Shown here: positions 25,575 through 34,840 of the stretch, in pieces
Layout of the letters: the number at the start of each line of letters is the position of its first letter
Position numbering within the stretch: the stretch's first letter is position 1
Assembly: GCA_038524795.1 (NCBI GenBank)
Contig: JBCBIJ010000001.1
Span: 248,001-312,000, forward strand
Direction: 5' to 3'
Source of the DNA: CALBPI01 sp038524795
Lineage (GTDB): Bacteria; Pseudomonadota; Gammaproteobacteria; Steroidobacterales; Woeseiaceae
DNA: 64,000 bases
Program-made: the position numbers and the translations under genes
The notes under the pieces: generated by a model
Databases searched by the model: none
What the model saw: the letters and a program-made list of their open reading frames with translations, nothing else
What the model was told of the DNA's origin: nothing

Positions 25575-27233
25575 TTAGCTGTAGTCCAGCGTGCCGTCCC
25601 GGCGGACGATGTCCACGGATCGGATAACGCGGGCTTTGAAGTTGCGTGTTTCGATGGTCGACAACGCGACGTAATCGGCGCGGGCTGAATCGCGGCGCAG
25701 TGTGAGCCGGACAAAACCACGTTGCCCGCCTGCTATCCACTCGACGCTACCGTTTCTGGCAGCGATCAGGCTATCGAGTCGTGCAGCGGCCGCTTTGCCG
25801 AAACCCTGAAAGCCGCTCGGCGAGGTGATGCCGCTTGTACCCAGCTCCAGGCCCACAGGCGTTCCCGAACCATCGACCAGGCGGTTTTGCCAGAAGACAT
25901 GCGTGTCACCGGTAACAGCAAGCAGGTCGCGCGCACCAATCTCGGTCAGCATGTTGTAAAGACGCTCGCGTGCGGCCGGGTAGCCGTCCCAGGCGTCCAT
26001 ATTGAAGGGCAGCCCGACCTCGCCCAGCTGCGCCATGCCCGCGTAAAGCCGCTTGGCATAGTCGTTGTCGATCGCCAAAGCACTCGCGAAAATCTCGTCG
26101 TCGAGATCAGGCGCCACAACCTTGGCGAGAATGATCTGATTCGCGAGGACTCGCCAGGGCTGGCCCTTCGCCACGGACTCGGCAAGACCGTCGCGCAGAA
26201 ACCTTGCATCAGCCCCCGAGATCATGCGCCGCGACGCGTCACCGACAACGTCGTCGTAGAACGCTGCCGCCGCTTCAGGTGTCTCAAGCGCGGCCTCGTG
26301 TTTGGCGAAGTCGACCTGCTCGGCACGCGCCATGTGCCGCGTCTCCACCATGTAGAGGCTCGCGAGATCGCCGAAGCTGAAGTGCGCGCGTCGTTGCTCG
26401 GGTGGTTCACCGGGCCCGGGTTCACGCACGGGCATCCACTCGTAGTAGGCCCGAAGCGACACACTGCGACGGTCGAGCCAATCACCCTCGCCGTCCTGGT
26501 GGTTCTGCGCGCCGCCCGACCAGGGGTTGTTGGTCGACTCATGATCGTCCCAAGTGGGTATCAGCGGATGCATGGCGTGCATGGCCAGCGAACCCGGGTC
26601 GCGCTTGTACTGCGCGTGCCGCGTTCGGTAATCGGAGAGTGTGACAATTTCGTGCCCGGGCTCGTGAACACGCCCGAGCCTGCGGCCGTCCGCGGCGCCG
26701 TAGCCGTCTTCGCTGTATTCGTAAATGTAGTCGCCCAGGTGAACCACCACGTCGACGTCGGGATCGTCGGCAATAGCCTGGTAACCGTTGAAACGTCCGA
26801 ACGGGAAGTTCGAGCAACTCGCAACGGCAATGACAAGTTGGTCCAGGCTGCCCGTGGGCAACGTTCGGGTACGGCCAGTGGGTGACGTCGTACCCGCCGC
26901 CGAAAACCCGTAGTAAAGAATCGCGCCTGCGGGCAGCGCCTGCGGCACGACCTTGACCGTGTAGTCGCTGATCACCGAGGTTGTCGTGCGCCCACGTGTA
27001 ACCACCTCACGCAGCGCCGGATCGGTCGCAACCACCCAGTCGACCGCCACCGTACCGGTTTGACCCGACACCCGAGTCCAGAGCACCACACTGTCGGCTG
27101 CCGGGTCGCCGCTGGCCACACCGTGTGCGAAAACGTCGTTCTCGTATCGCGGCTTTGCGTCCATCGACGCGGCAACCGGGGAAACCAGCGCCGTGGTCAT
27201 ACCGACCACAGCTTCTCTGCGATTGATTTTCAT
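25575..27233 (-). CDS. Tat-exported PhoD-type alkaline phosphatase/phosphodiesterase
   Basis: A 552-residue protein from ATG 27233. The N-terminus NRREAVVGMTTALVSPVAAS carries a twin-arginine signal. The PhoD N-domain (ENDVFAHGVASGDP, VVLWTRVSG) precedes the catalytic domain with ASCSNFPFGRF, VDVVVHLGDYIYEYS, PLIPTWDDHESTNNPW and TGDTHVFWQN, all metal-ligand blocks of the family. PhoD enzymes use iron and calcium, not zinc, to release phosphate from organic phosphates. It is first in an operon with the His-rich CobW gene. A zinc-free phosphatase beside zinc-starvation genes would make sense as a substitute for a zinc enzyme, but this is inference. Confidence 0.92.
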   Translation of the reverse strand: MKINRREAVVGMTTALVSPVAASMDAKPRYENDVFAHGVASGDPAADSVVLWTRVSGQTGTVAVDWVVATDPALREVVTRGRTTTSVISDYTVKVVPQALPAGAILYYGFSAAGTTSPTGRTRTLPTGSLDQLVIAVASCSNFPFGRFNGYQAIADDPDVDVVVHLGDYIYEYSEDGYGAADGRRLGRVHEPGHEIVTLSDYRTRHAQYKRDPGSLAMHAMHPLIPTWDDHESTNNPWSGGAQNHQDGEGDWLDRRSVSLRAYYEWMPVREPGPGEPPEQRRAHFSFGDLASLYMVETRHMARAEQVDFAKHEAALETPEAAAAFYDDVVGDASRRMISGADARFLRDGLAESVAKGQPWRVLANQIILAKVVAPDLDDEIFASALAIDNDYAKRLYAGMAQLGEVGLPFNMDAWDGYPAARERLYNMLTEIGARDLLAVTGDTHVFWQNRLVDGSGTPVGLELGTSGITSPSGFQGFGKAAAARLDSLIAARNGSVEWIAGGQRGFVRLTLRRDSARADYVALSTIETRNFKARVIRSVDIVRRDGTLDYS

Positions 27234-27252
27234 GCTTGGTATCTTACCGCCA

Positions 27253-28083
27253 ATGAACTCAACGAATGTGACAGCGGCGCGATCCCGAAGGGCTTTGACG
27301 GTGCTTGTCGTGCTGTGCGTTGCCTGCCTGTTCACAAACAGGGCGACGGCGCATCCCCAGGATGAGTTCTGTCTTCCCGGACAAGCCGGCCTGGACCCGA
27401 TGCTGTGTGAGCAGCTGGCCGCCCTCGATCGCGCTGAAGACAATACGGTGCGCGAGCTGCAGCCACTCGTGGACGACACCGGGCAACCGCGAGGCGCGAC
27501 GGAGACGTTTGGTCTCTACACCAAAATCGGCGTCGACCACATCCTGCCTGGGGGGCTTGATCACATCCTGTTCGTAATGGCGCTCGTCTTAACGTCGACG
27601 CGCCTGCGGTCACTCGTCATTCAGGTCACGACGTTTACGCTGGCGCACACGGTGACGCTCGGGCTTGCGGGTGCCGGCGTCATTACACCACCCGCAGGTA
27701 TCGTCGAGCCGCTGATCGCGGCCAGCATCGCCGTAGTGGCCATTGAGAACCTCTGGGTCCGAGACATGCCCAAGTGGCGACCTGTCGTCGTGTTCGGCTT
27801 CGGGCTGCTTCACGGGCTTGGCTTTGCGGGGTTTTTTGGCGAGCTTGGCTTACCGTCAGGGCAATTCTGGAGTGCCCTGATCGGCTTCAACGTCGGTGTG
27901 GAGATCGGCCAAATCGCCATTGTGCTCGTCACGCTCGCCATCCTGGTTGCCGCACAGCGGGCTATCGACACGGCAGACGAATCGGGCGCCACAGCCTATC
28001 GGCGCTGGGTGGTCGCCCCGGCCTCGCTGCTCATTGCGAGCATTGGCCTTTGGTGGGCCATCGAGCGCGCGTTCATCAGCTGA
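27253..28083 (+). CDS. HupE/UreJ-family membrane protein
   Basis: A 276-residue protein from ATG 27253, with a signal peptide ending at NRATA before HPQDEFCLPG. The hydrophobic part (about 95-270) holds six helices and the HupE/UreJ_2 motifs KIGVDHILPGGLDHILFVMA, TLAHTVTLGLA, EPLIAASIAVVAIENLW and VVFGFGLLHGLGFAGFFGEL, rich in metal-binding His and Asp. HupE and UreJ proteins are thought to be nickel or cobalt permeases; this longer type with a periplasmic N-domain may serve other divalent metals. An alternative ATG at 27232 overlaps the CATG that also holds the start codon of the divergent phoD-like gene. Confidence 0.85.
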   Translation: MNSTNVTAARSRRALTVLVVLCVACLFTNRATAHPQDEFCLPGQAGLDPMLCEQLAALDRAEDNTVRELQPLVDDTGQPRGATETFGLYTKIGVDHILPGGLDHILFVMALVLTSTRLRSLVIQVTTFTLAHTVTLGLAGAGVITPPAGIVEPLIAASIAVVAIENLWVRDMPKWRPVVVFGFGLLHGLGFAGFFGELGLPSGQFWSALIGFNVGVEIGQIAIVLVTLAILVAAQRAIDTADESGATAYRRWVVAPASLLIASIGLWWAIERAFIS

Positions 28084-28116
28084 ACGCGCGCCCGACGCCG
28101 TCAAACAATGGCGGCC

Positions 28117-30294
28117 TTAATCGCCACCCGAGCCCGGGTCAAAGCCCCGGCCGATCAGCAGCGGCTCGATGCTCGGATCGGCGCCGCGGAAGTTGCGGTA
28201 GAGCTCGTCGGCTTCGCGCAGACCACCGGCCTCGTAAACCCAGGTCCGAAGCCGATCGGCAACCTCAGGATCGAAGATGTCTTCGGCTTCCTTGAAGGCG
28301 TTGAACCCATCAGCGTCGAGAATCTCGGACCACAGGTAAGCGTAGTAACCGGCTGAGTAGCCACCCGCAAAGATGTGGCTGAAGTACTGCGAACGGTAGC
28401 GCGGCTCGATCTCGTCAATAAGGCCGTACTCGGCAAGCACGCGGTCTTCGAACGCTGCCGCATCCGTGATCGCAGCGGCCTCTTCAGCCGTCAGCATGTG
28501 CCAGCGCAGGTCGAGCAAGGCAGCAGCGATGAACTCCGTCGTGCTGAAGCCCTGGTTGTGATTCGCAGCGGCTTTCATGCGCTCCACGAGCGCCTCGGGA
28601 ATCACTTCGCCCGTTTCGTAGTGCCGTGCATAGAGTTCCAGCATCAACGGCTCGGACGCCCAGTGCTCGAGAATCTGCGCCGGAAACTCCGTGTAGTCTC
28701 GCGGGCCATCGACGCCCGAAAAGGTGGGGTAGTCGATCGTGGTCATGATGCCGTGCAGGCCGTGCCCGAACTCGTGGAACACCGTCGCCACTTCATCGAA
28801 GCTCAGCAGCGCCGGCTCGCCTTCGGGCGGCGTCGTCAGGTTGAGGTTGTTGGTGACGATTGGTCGAATCGTGTCGCCCTCAATGTTCGAGGCGGGACGG
28901 AAGCTGTTCATCCAGGCACCGCCACGCTTCGAGTCACGCGCAAACATGTCGAACATGAACACACCCAGGTGCGTGCCGTCCGCATCGCGCACTTCGTAAG
29001 CTTCAACCACGTCGTTCCAGACGGGTGCTTCAAGTGCCGTAAACGTGATGCCAAACAGTCGCTCGGCCATCTCGAAAGAACCGCCCAGGACGGCACTGAG
29101 CTCAAAATAGGGCTTGAGCTCGGTTTCGTCGATGTCGAACCGGTCTTTGCGGATCTTCTCGGAGTAGTGCCACCAGTCGTGACCCGCGAATTCAAACGCG
29201 TCGCCAATCATCTCCTGCATGTCGGCACGTTCCTGCTTGGCCTGCTCGAGGCCCGGCTTCCAAACGCGGAGCAGGAAATCCTCAGCGCCCTTGGGCGTGC
29301 GCGCCATGTTGTACTCAAGGATGTAGTCAGCGTGTGACTTGTAGCCGAGCAGTGCGGCGCGTTGGGCACGCAGCTGAGCGATCTCGATGGCCAACGGGCC
29401 GTTGTCGCCCTCGCCCTCGCTCGCGCGCAGGCGGTAGCCGTTGAAGGCCTTCTCACGCAGCTCGCGGTTCTCCGACTGCGTCATGAACGCTTCATAAACC
29501 GATCGGTCGAGCGTCACGACCCAGGCCTGCGCTTCGTCGTCCCAGATGCTCGCCTTGAAGGAATCAGACAGGCCGGCCGTGTCGGCCTCGTCGGTGATTT
29601 CCAATTTGAAGGCTTTCGTGGCCGTCAGCAGGTTCTGGCCGAATTGCGTGGTCAGGCCAGAGATTTTCTCGTTGATGGCCGCGAGCTGGGCCTTAGTGTC
29701 GGCGTCCAGCGCTGCGCCAGAACGAATGAAACCGCGGTGCATGAGCTCAAGCAACCGCGCATCCTGTTCGTTGAGACCCAGGGTATCGCGGGCCTCGTAG
29801 ACGGTGCTGACGCGTTGCCACAATTCGTCGCTCAACGAGATCTTGTCGGACTCGCGGGTCCACATCGGGTAGATCTCGCTCTGCAGTTTGCGTTTCTGCT
29901 CGTTGAGCTCGGTGGAAGCCAGCGGGCCGAACGTCAGGCCGACTTTGATAGCCAGGTCCCCAACCTTTTCGAGCGCGAGAATCGTGTTCTCGAAGGTCGG
30001 CGGCTCGGGATTGTTGATGATCGCCGCAACCTCGTCACGCTGCTCGAGCATGCCTTTCTTAAAGGCGGGCAGGAAATCGTCGTCGGAAATTTCGTCGAAC
30101 GGCGGCACGCCGAACGGGGTATCCCATTCCTCGAGGAAGGGGTTGCCGGCCAGTTCAGCCTCGCTAACCGTAATGTCGTCGGCTGCAGCTGCGGCCTGCT
30201 CGGTCTCTGCTGCTGCCGCGGCCGGTTCAGAGTCCCCGCCGCAGCCAGCGACGAGCGCGCCAGCCAGCACGATCCAGGGTAGTTTCGAAGTCAT
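28117..30294 (-). CDS. M3-family oligopeptidase lipoprotein (Dcp-like)
   Basis: A 725-residue zinc peptidase with a lipobox ALVAGC (Cys about residue 18) and an Ala/Glu-rich linker. The body matches M3 dipeptidyl carboxypeptidases: FENTILALEKVGD at the start, RDSKRGGAWMNSFRP, NFNLTTPPEG-like block NLNLTTPPEGEPALLSFDEV, the active site VFHEFGHGLHGIM, and the C-terminal FAGGYSAGYYAYLWSEILD. HEFGH supplies two zinc ligands, and a downstream Glu the third. It would cleave dipeptides from the ends of short peptides in the periplasm. Stand-alone gene, divergent from the ZigA-like gene. Confidence 0.93.
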   Translation of the reverse strand: MTSKLPWIVLAGALVAGCGGDSEPAAAAAETEQAAAAADDITVSEAELAGNPFLEEWDTPFGVPPFDEISDDDFLPAFKKGMLEQRDEVAAIINNPEPPTFENTILALEKVGDLAIKVGLTFGPLASTELNEQKRKLQSEIYPMWTRESDKISLSDELWQRVSTVYEARDTLGLNEQDARLLELMHRGFIRSGAALDADTKAQLAAINEKISGLTTQFGQNLLTATKAFKLEITDEADTAGLSDSFKASIWDDEAQAWVVTLDRSVYEAFMTQSENRELREKAFNGYRLRASEGEGDNGPLAIEIAQLRAQRAALLGYKSHADYILEYNMARTPKGAEDFLLRVWKPGLEQAKQERADMQEMIGDAFEFAGHDWWHYSEKIRKDRFDIDETELKPYFELSAVLGGSFEMAERLFGITFTALEAPVWNDVVEAYEVRDADGTHLGVFMFDMFARDSKRGGAWMNSFRPASNIEGDTIRPIVTNNLNLTTPPEGEPALLSFDEVATVFHEFGHGLHGIMTTIDYPTFSGVDGPRDYTEFPAQILEHWASEPLMLELYARHYETGEVIPEALVERMKAAANHNQGFSTTEFIAAALLDLRWHMLTAEEAAAITDAAAFEDRVLAEYGLIDEIEPRYRSQYFSHIFAGGYSAGYYAYLWSEILDADGFNAFKEAEDIFDPEVADRLRTWVYEAGGLREADELYRNFRGADPSIEPLLIGRGFDPGSGGD

Positions 30295-30442
30295 GATGCG
30301 GCTCCTTGGGAGCGTCTGTCGTCAAACCACGAAGCTTGGCACAAAGCGAGCTGAAAGTGTTCACTGGGCCGCTCGCGCAAGCACTTCGCCATGTGTTTGA
30401 CAGGGAGATTTAAGCGCACACGGGATGCACGCCGAACCCCGT

Positions 30443-30456
30443 AATGTTATAACGTT
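30443..30456. promoter_or_regulatory. putative Zur box upstream of the ZigA-like gene
   Basis: AATGTTATAACGTT is a 14-bp palindrome with one mismatch pair around TTATAA, ending 30 bp before the GTG of the CobW/ZigA gene. It shares ATGTTATAAC with the site at 60461-60472 and the GTTATA half with the site at 20908-20920. The symmetry centre differs from the latter, so direct Zur binding needs testing. Confidence 0.65.
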
Positions 30457-30485
30457 GCGCCCACGCTGTCACAGGTGCACCCACT

Positions 30486-31703
30486 GTGAATACGCCCCTT
30501 CCCGTTACTGTTTTGTCCGGTTTCCTTGGCGCCGGCAAGACCACGCTGCTGAATAACGTCCTCAACAACCGCAAAGGCCTGCGCGTTGCAGTCATCGTCA
30601 ATGACATGGGCGAGGTCAACATCGACGCTGCGCTCGTACGTGATGACATGTCGTTGCAACACGTCGACGAAAAGCTCGTCGAAATGACCAACGGCTGTAT
30701 TTGCTGCACGTTGCGTGAAGATTTGCTCATCGAGGTTTCGAAGCTGGCCAGCGAGGGTCGCTTCGACCACCTGCTCATCGAGTCCACGGGCGTCTCAGAA
30801 CCCATGCCGGTGGCCGAGACCTTCACATTTGAAGACGAACACGGCCGCTCCCTTGCCGACGTTGCGCGTCTCGATACGCTTGTGACTGTCGTCGACGCCG
30901 TGAATTTCCCGAACATGCTGCGCGAGGCCGAATCGCTCAAGGCGAAGGGCATGGAGATCGGCCCCGAAGATGACCGTAGCGTCGCCGACCTGCTCATTGA
31001 TCAGGTCGAGTTCGCGAACGTCATCATCGTCAGCAAGACAGACATGCTGGAGCCCGGCGAGGCCGACGCGGTCATCGCGACGGTGCAACGTCTCAACCCC
31101 GGCGCCCAGATCATCGCGGCCAGCCATGGCAACGTCCCGCCTGAGGCTATCCTGGGGACGGGTCAGTTCGACCTCGAGGCCGCCGCCAACGCGCCCGGCT
31201 GGTTGGCCGAGCTGCGCGGCGAGCACACTCCGGAAACCGAGGAGTACGGCATTGGCAGCTTCGTCTACCGCGCGCGCCGGCCGTTTCACCCGGAGCGGCT
31301 CTACAACTTCCTCGTCAAAGGTTGGCGCCACGGTAACCTCATTCGCTCCAAGGGTTATTTCTGGCTGGCCAGCCGGTTCGACCAGGCCGGTTCCTGGTCT
31401 CAAGCCGGCGGCATCATGCACCACGGCTACGCGGGCCTGTTCTGGTCAGCCGTGAAGCCCGAGCTTTGGCCGCCCGACGCGGATCACCGCCGCGAGATCA
31501 TGAGCCAGGTCGAACCGCCCTACGGCGACCGGCGCCAGGAAATCGTGTTCATTGGCCAGAATATGGACAAAGCAGAAGCCACGGCAGCGCTCGACGCCTG
31601 CTTGCTCACGGACGCGGAGCTGGCTGCGGGCCAGGCCGCCTGGTCGCAATACTCGGACCCGTTCCCGGCCTGGGCGCCTGTCATCGAGGAAGCGCTGGCC
31701 TGA
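30486..31703 (+). CDS. CobW/COG0523 GTPase, ZigA-like zinc metallochaperone
   Basis: A 405-residue GTPase from GTG 30486. VLSGFLGAGKTTLLNNVLNN is Walker A, IVNDMGEVNIDAALV the next block, NGCICCTLREDLL the CxCC metal motif, ESTGVSEP the switch region and IIVSKTDML the guanine motif. The C-terminal CobW domain contains FVYRARRPFHPERLYNFL and LIRSKGYFWLASR. This longer type without a poly-His linker is the ZigA/YciC subgroup, which is induced in zinc starvation and delivers zinc to enzymes. A Zur-like palindrome lies directly upstream. Its stop overlaps the start of the DUF1826 gene (TGATG). Distinct from the His-rich paralogue at 24415-25548. Confidence 0.93.
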   Translation: MNTPLPVTVLSGFLGAGKTTLLNNVLNNRKGLRVAVIVNDMGEVNIDAALVRDDMSLQHVDEKLVEMTNGCICCTLREDLLIEVSKLASEGRFDHLLIESTGVSEPMPVAETFTFEDEHGRSLADVARLDTLVTVVDAVNFPNMLREAESLKAKGMEIGPEDDRSVADLLIDQVEFANVIIVSKTDMLEPGEADAVIATVQRLNPGAQIIAASHGNVPPEAILGTGQFDLEAAANAPGWLAELRGEHTPETEEYGIGSFVYRARRPFHPERLYNFLVKGWRHGNLIRSKGYFWLASRFDQAGSWSQAGGIMHHGYAGLFWSAVKPELWPPDADHRREIMSQVEPPYGDRRQEIVFIGQNMDKAEATAALDACLLTDAELAAGQAAWSQYSDPFPAWAPVIEEALA

Positions 31704-32320
31704 TGCGGGCTGTGACCAGCACCAACCTCGCAGACTTCGCCGGCATCTACGACGCCGACGTCGAATTGGTCAGCGTCACGCCCAAAGACCTGCCACGGAT
31801 GAGCGACGTCGCCGAGCTGTCCCGTCGCGCCATCAAGGCGCGCTGGTCGCAAACGCCCGGCGACCGCGCCGTCACCGACGAACAGGTCCACCGCGCCGTC
31901 GAGTCCGAGGCATCGGCGAGTCTCGTTGACGAAATCGACTCGGCCACGCAGTTGATGGCCGATCTGCTCGGTTGCACGGGCGTCGGCATCCGCGTGGCAA
32001 CGCTTAACGGGCCCATGTGCCCCAAGTTCCACGTCGACTACTTGCCCTGCCGCATGATCATGACGCTCATGGGGCCCGGCACCGAGTGGATCGCGCACGA
32101 TGACGTCGACCGCGAAGCTTTCGAGCGCCGCACGAACGAGACCATCCCCGTTGTCGAGGGCAAGGACGTCCGCCATCTCCGATCGGGATCCTGGACCCTG
32201 ATGAAGGGCGGCACCTGGGCCGACGACCTGTTCCACGGGGTTGTCCACCGCTCGCCGCACTACACGGGCGACCGCCTGCTCATCTCGATTGACCCCATGT
32301 TTTCGCGGGCCGACGCTTAG
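31703..32320 (+). CDS. DUF1826 protein coupled to the zinc GTPase
   Basis: A 205-residue soluble protein from ATG 31703, whose A overlaps the TGA of the GTPase gene. The core reads GIRVATLNGPMCPKFHVDYL followed by PCRMIMTLMGPGTEWI and LFHGVVHRSPHYTGDRLLIS; the HVD, RxI and HRSP elements recall a metal-binding cupin-like or oxygenase-like fold and match DUF1826. DUF1826 genes commonly sit beside COG0523 genes in zinc-responsive operons, which agrees with the upstream Zur-like box. It might be the client of the chaperone, a zinc enzyme loaded by it, but the function is not established. Confidence 0.85.
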   Translation: MRAVTSTNLADFAGIYDADVELVSVTPKDLPRMSDVAELSRRAIKARWSQTPGDRAVTDEQVHRAVESEASASLVDEIDSATQLMADLLGCTGVGIRVATLNGPMCPKFHVDYLPCRMIMTLMGPGTEWIAHDDVDREAFERRTNETIPVVEGKDVRHLRSGSWTLMKGGTWADDLFHGVVHRSPHYTGDRLLISIDPMFSRADA

Positions 32321-32398
32321 GCCAGCCCCGGCGCGTGCTGACGTACGGCCCGCTCATGCGCTATCTTCTGCGGCCGCCCCCACCACGGCAGCACCATC

Positions 32399-34840
32399 GT
32401 GACCCAAAGAATCCTCCTGCTTGTCGCATTGACGTTTAGCTGCGCCCACGCCGGCGTCGTGCAAACCAAAGGCGACTTCGTCGACAAATTCCGTCAGCTT
32501 GATGAGGTCTTGCCGACCGCCAACTCCTATCGGACGGCAGGCGGCGAACCTGGCCACCGTTACTGGCAGCAGAAGGTCAACTACGACATCGACGTCACGC
32601 TCGATGAGGCCGGGCGCCGACTCATCGCCAGCCAGACGGTCGCCTACACGAACAACAGCCCCGACACGCTGCGCTTCCTCTGGCTGCAGCTCGACCAGAA
32701 CCGCTTTCGTCGCGACTCGCTGGCCGAACGTTCGGGCGCGTTTGCCGACCCGAGCCGGCGCGGCCCGGCGGTCAGCGCAGAACCCGGCGAACCGCCGCAG
32801 CTGAGCCTTGGCGAACTGCGCCGACAGCAGGCCATGGCTGACACGGATTTCGGCTACACGATTAGCAACGTGAAGACGTCGGGTGGCCGCGACCTTGCTT
32901 ACACCATCGTCGGCACGCTCATGCGCATCGATCTTGCGGCACCGCTCGCGCCCGGTCGCTCGACGACCTTTAGCCTCGATTTCGAATTCGATATCGTCGA
33001 AGAGAACGCTGTGCCTGCGCGTGCAGGCTACGAGCACTTCCCCGACGACGCGCGCGAGGGTGGCAACGACATCTTCCTGCTCGCGCAGTGGTTCCCGCGC
33101 CTGGCGGCCTACACGGACTACGAAGGCTGGACCAACAAGGAATTCCTGGGCCGCGGCGAGTTCACGCTGGAGTTCGGTGACTACACGGTCGACATCACCG
33201 TGCCCGCCGATCACATCGTCTCCTCGACGGGCGAGCTGCAGAACCCGGGCCGCGTATTGACAGCAACGCAACGCGAGCGCCTGGAACAGGCCAAAACCGC
33301 GGACGCGCCTGTGTTCATCGTGACGGCCGAGGAAGCGCTCGAAAACGAAGCCGACGGCACGACCGAGACCAAGACCTGGCGCTTCTCGGCGCGCAATGTG
33401 CGCGACTTCGCCTGGGCGTCTTCACGCAAGTTCATCTGGGACGCACAGGGCTACGAGCAGGGCGGCACGGTACAGCCGCTGGTCATGGCCATGAGCTTCT
33501 ACCCGAAGGAAGGCGAGCCGATGTGGTCGAAGTACTCGACGGCGTCCGTGATTCACACCATGGAGGTGTACTCGCGCTACTCGTTCGACTACCCCTACCC
33601 GACGGCGCAGTCGGTCAACGGACCGGTGGGCGGCATGGAATACCCCATGATCACGTTCAACGGCCCGCGCACGGATCTGCAGGACGACGGCACGCGCACC
33701 TACAGCCTGGCCGAGAAGCGCTACCTCGTGGGCGTCATCATCCACGAGATCGGGCACATCTATTTCCCGATGACCGTGAATTCCGACGAGCGCCAGTGGA
33801 CCTGGATGGACGAAGGGCTGAACAGCTTCCTTGACGCGCTGGCCGGTCGCGAGTGGGACCCCGACATTCCCTGGAAGGTCGAGCCCCACGACATCGTCGA
33901 CTACATGCGTTCGGACTTTCAGGTGCCGATCATGACGCAGTCCGACAGCGTCCTTCAGCTGGGCCCCAATGCTTACGCGAAGCCCGCCGTTGCGCTGACG
34001 ATCCTGCGTGAGACCATCCTGGGCCGCGAGCTCTTCGACTTCGCGTTCAAGGAATACTCTCGCCGTTGGCGCTTCCGCCGCCCGACGCCCGCGGATTTCT
34101 TCCGCACCATGGAAGAAGCCTCGGGCGTGGACCTTGACTGGTTCTGGCGCGGCTGGTTCTACACCACAGACCACGTCGACATCTCGCTCGACCGCATCTG
34201 GAAGCTGCGGCTCGACACCAAGGACCCGGATATCGACTTCGATCGTCGTCGCCAGGAAAACGCCGACAAGCCCGAGTCGCTGACGGTCCAGCGCGACCGT
34301 GAAGGCGGGCTGCGCACCTGGGTCGAGCGCAACCCTGACTTGCGTGACTTCTACGACGAAAACGACGAGTACACCGTCACCAACAAAGAGCGTAACGAGT
34401 ACCAGCAATTCCTGGCTGGCCTCGAGGATTGGGAGCGCGCGGCGCTCGAGCGCGCCGTCGAGGAAGACAGCAACTACTACGTGCTCGAGTTTTCGAACCT
34501 GGGCGGGCTCGTCATGCCGATTCTGCTTGAGCTTGAGTTCGAAGACGGCAGCAAACAGCGCTACGACATCCCGGCCGAGATCTGGCGACGTAATGCGAAA
34601 GCGGTCAAGAAGCTGCTCGTATTCGAGAAGGAACTCGTTAGTGTCGTTGTCGACCCGCAATGGGAAACCGCTGACGTCGATGTCGAGAACAACCACTACC
34701 CGCGTCGCATGGTTCCCTCGCGTATCGAGATGTTCAAATCGCCACCGCGTGAAGGCTTCGAGTACCGCGACATCATGCAGGACAGCAAGACCGAGCTAGA
34801 GCCGGTCTGCGACACGGACGCCGAGTGCGACGACGAGTAA
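32399..34840 (+). CDS. secreted M1-family zinc metallopeptidase
   Basis: An 813-residue peptidase from GTG 32399 with a signal peptide ending at SCAHA. The M1 N-domain (about 50-370) is followed by GPVGGMEYPMITF, a variant of the GxMEN exopeptidase motif in which Asn is Tyr, and by VIIHEIGHIYFPM and WTWMDEGLNSFLD, which give the HExxH and downstream Glu zinc ligands. DFFRTMEEASGVDLDWFWRG is the usual C-domain block. The last 200 residues form an extra domain with charged linkers. Length and the altered GxMEN suggest a different specificity from aminopeptidase N. It overlaps the next gene by 16 bp, so the two are coupled. Confidence 0.92.
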   Translation: MTQRILLLVALTFSCAHAGVVQTKGDFVDKFRQLDEVLPTANSYRTAGGEPGHRYWQQKVNYDIDVTLDEAGRRLIASQTVAYTNNSPDTLRFLWLQLDQNRFRRDSLAERSGAFADPSRRGPAVSAEPGEPPQLSLGELRRQQAMADTDFGYTISNVKTSGGRDLAYTIVGTLMRIDLAAPLAPGRSTTFSLDFEFDIVEENAVPARAGYEHFPDDAREGGNDIFLLAQWFPRLAAYTDYEGWTNKEFLGRGEFTLEFGDYTVDITVPADHIVSSTGELQNPGRVLTATQRERLEQAKTADAPVFIVTAEEALENEADGTTETKTWRFSARNVRDFAWASSRKFIWDAQGYEQGGTVQPLVMAMSFYPKEGEPMWSKYSTASVIHTMEVYSRYSFDYPYPTAQSVNGPVGGMEYPMITFNGPRTDLQDDGTRTYSLAEKRYLVGVIIHEIGHIYFPMTVNSDERQWTWMDEGLNSFLDALAGREWDPDIPWKVEPHDIVDYMRSDFQVPIMTQSDSVLQLGPNAYAKPAVALTILRETILGRELFDFAFKEYSRRWRFRRPTPADFFRTMEEASGVDLDWFWRGWFYTTDHVDISLDRIWKLRLDTKDPDIDFDRRRQENADKPESLTVQRDREGGLRTWVERNPDLRDFYDENDEYTVTNKERNEYQQFLAGLEDWERAALERAVEEDSNYYVLEFSNLGGLVMPILLELEFEDGSKQRYDIPAEIWRRNAKAVKKLLVFEKELVSVVVDPQWETADVDVENNHYPRRMVPSRIEMFKSPPREGFEYRDIMQDSKTELEPVCDTDAECDDE

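Noticed and set aside
33422..34696. 424-residue minus-strand ORF
   Set aside because: It is antisense to the M1 peptidase gene and shows no signal, domain or plausible start.
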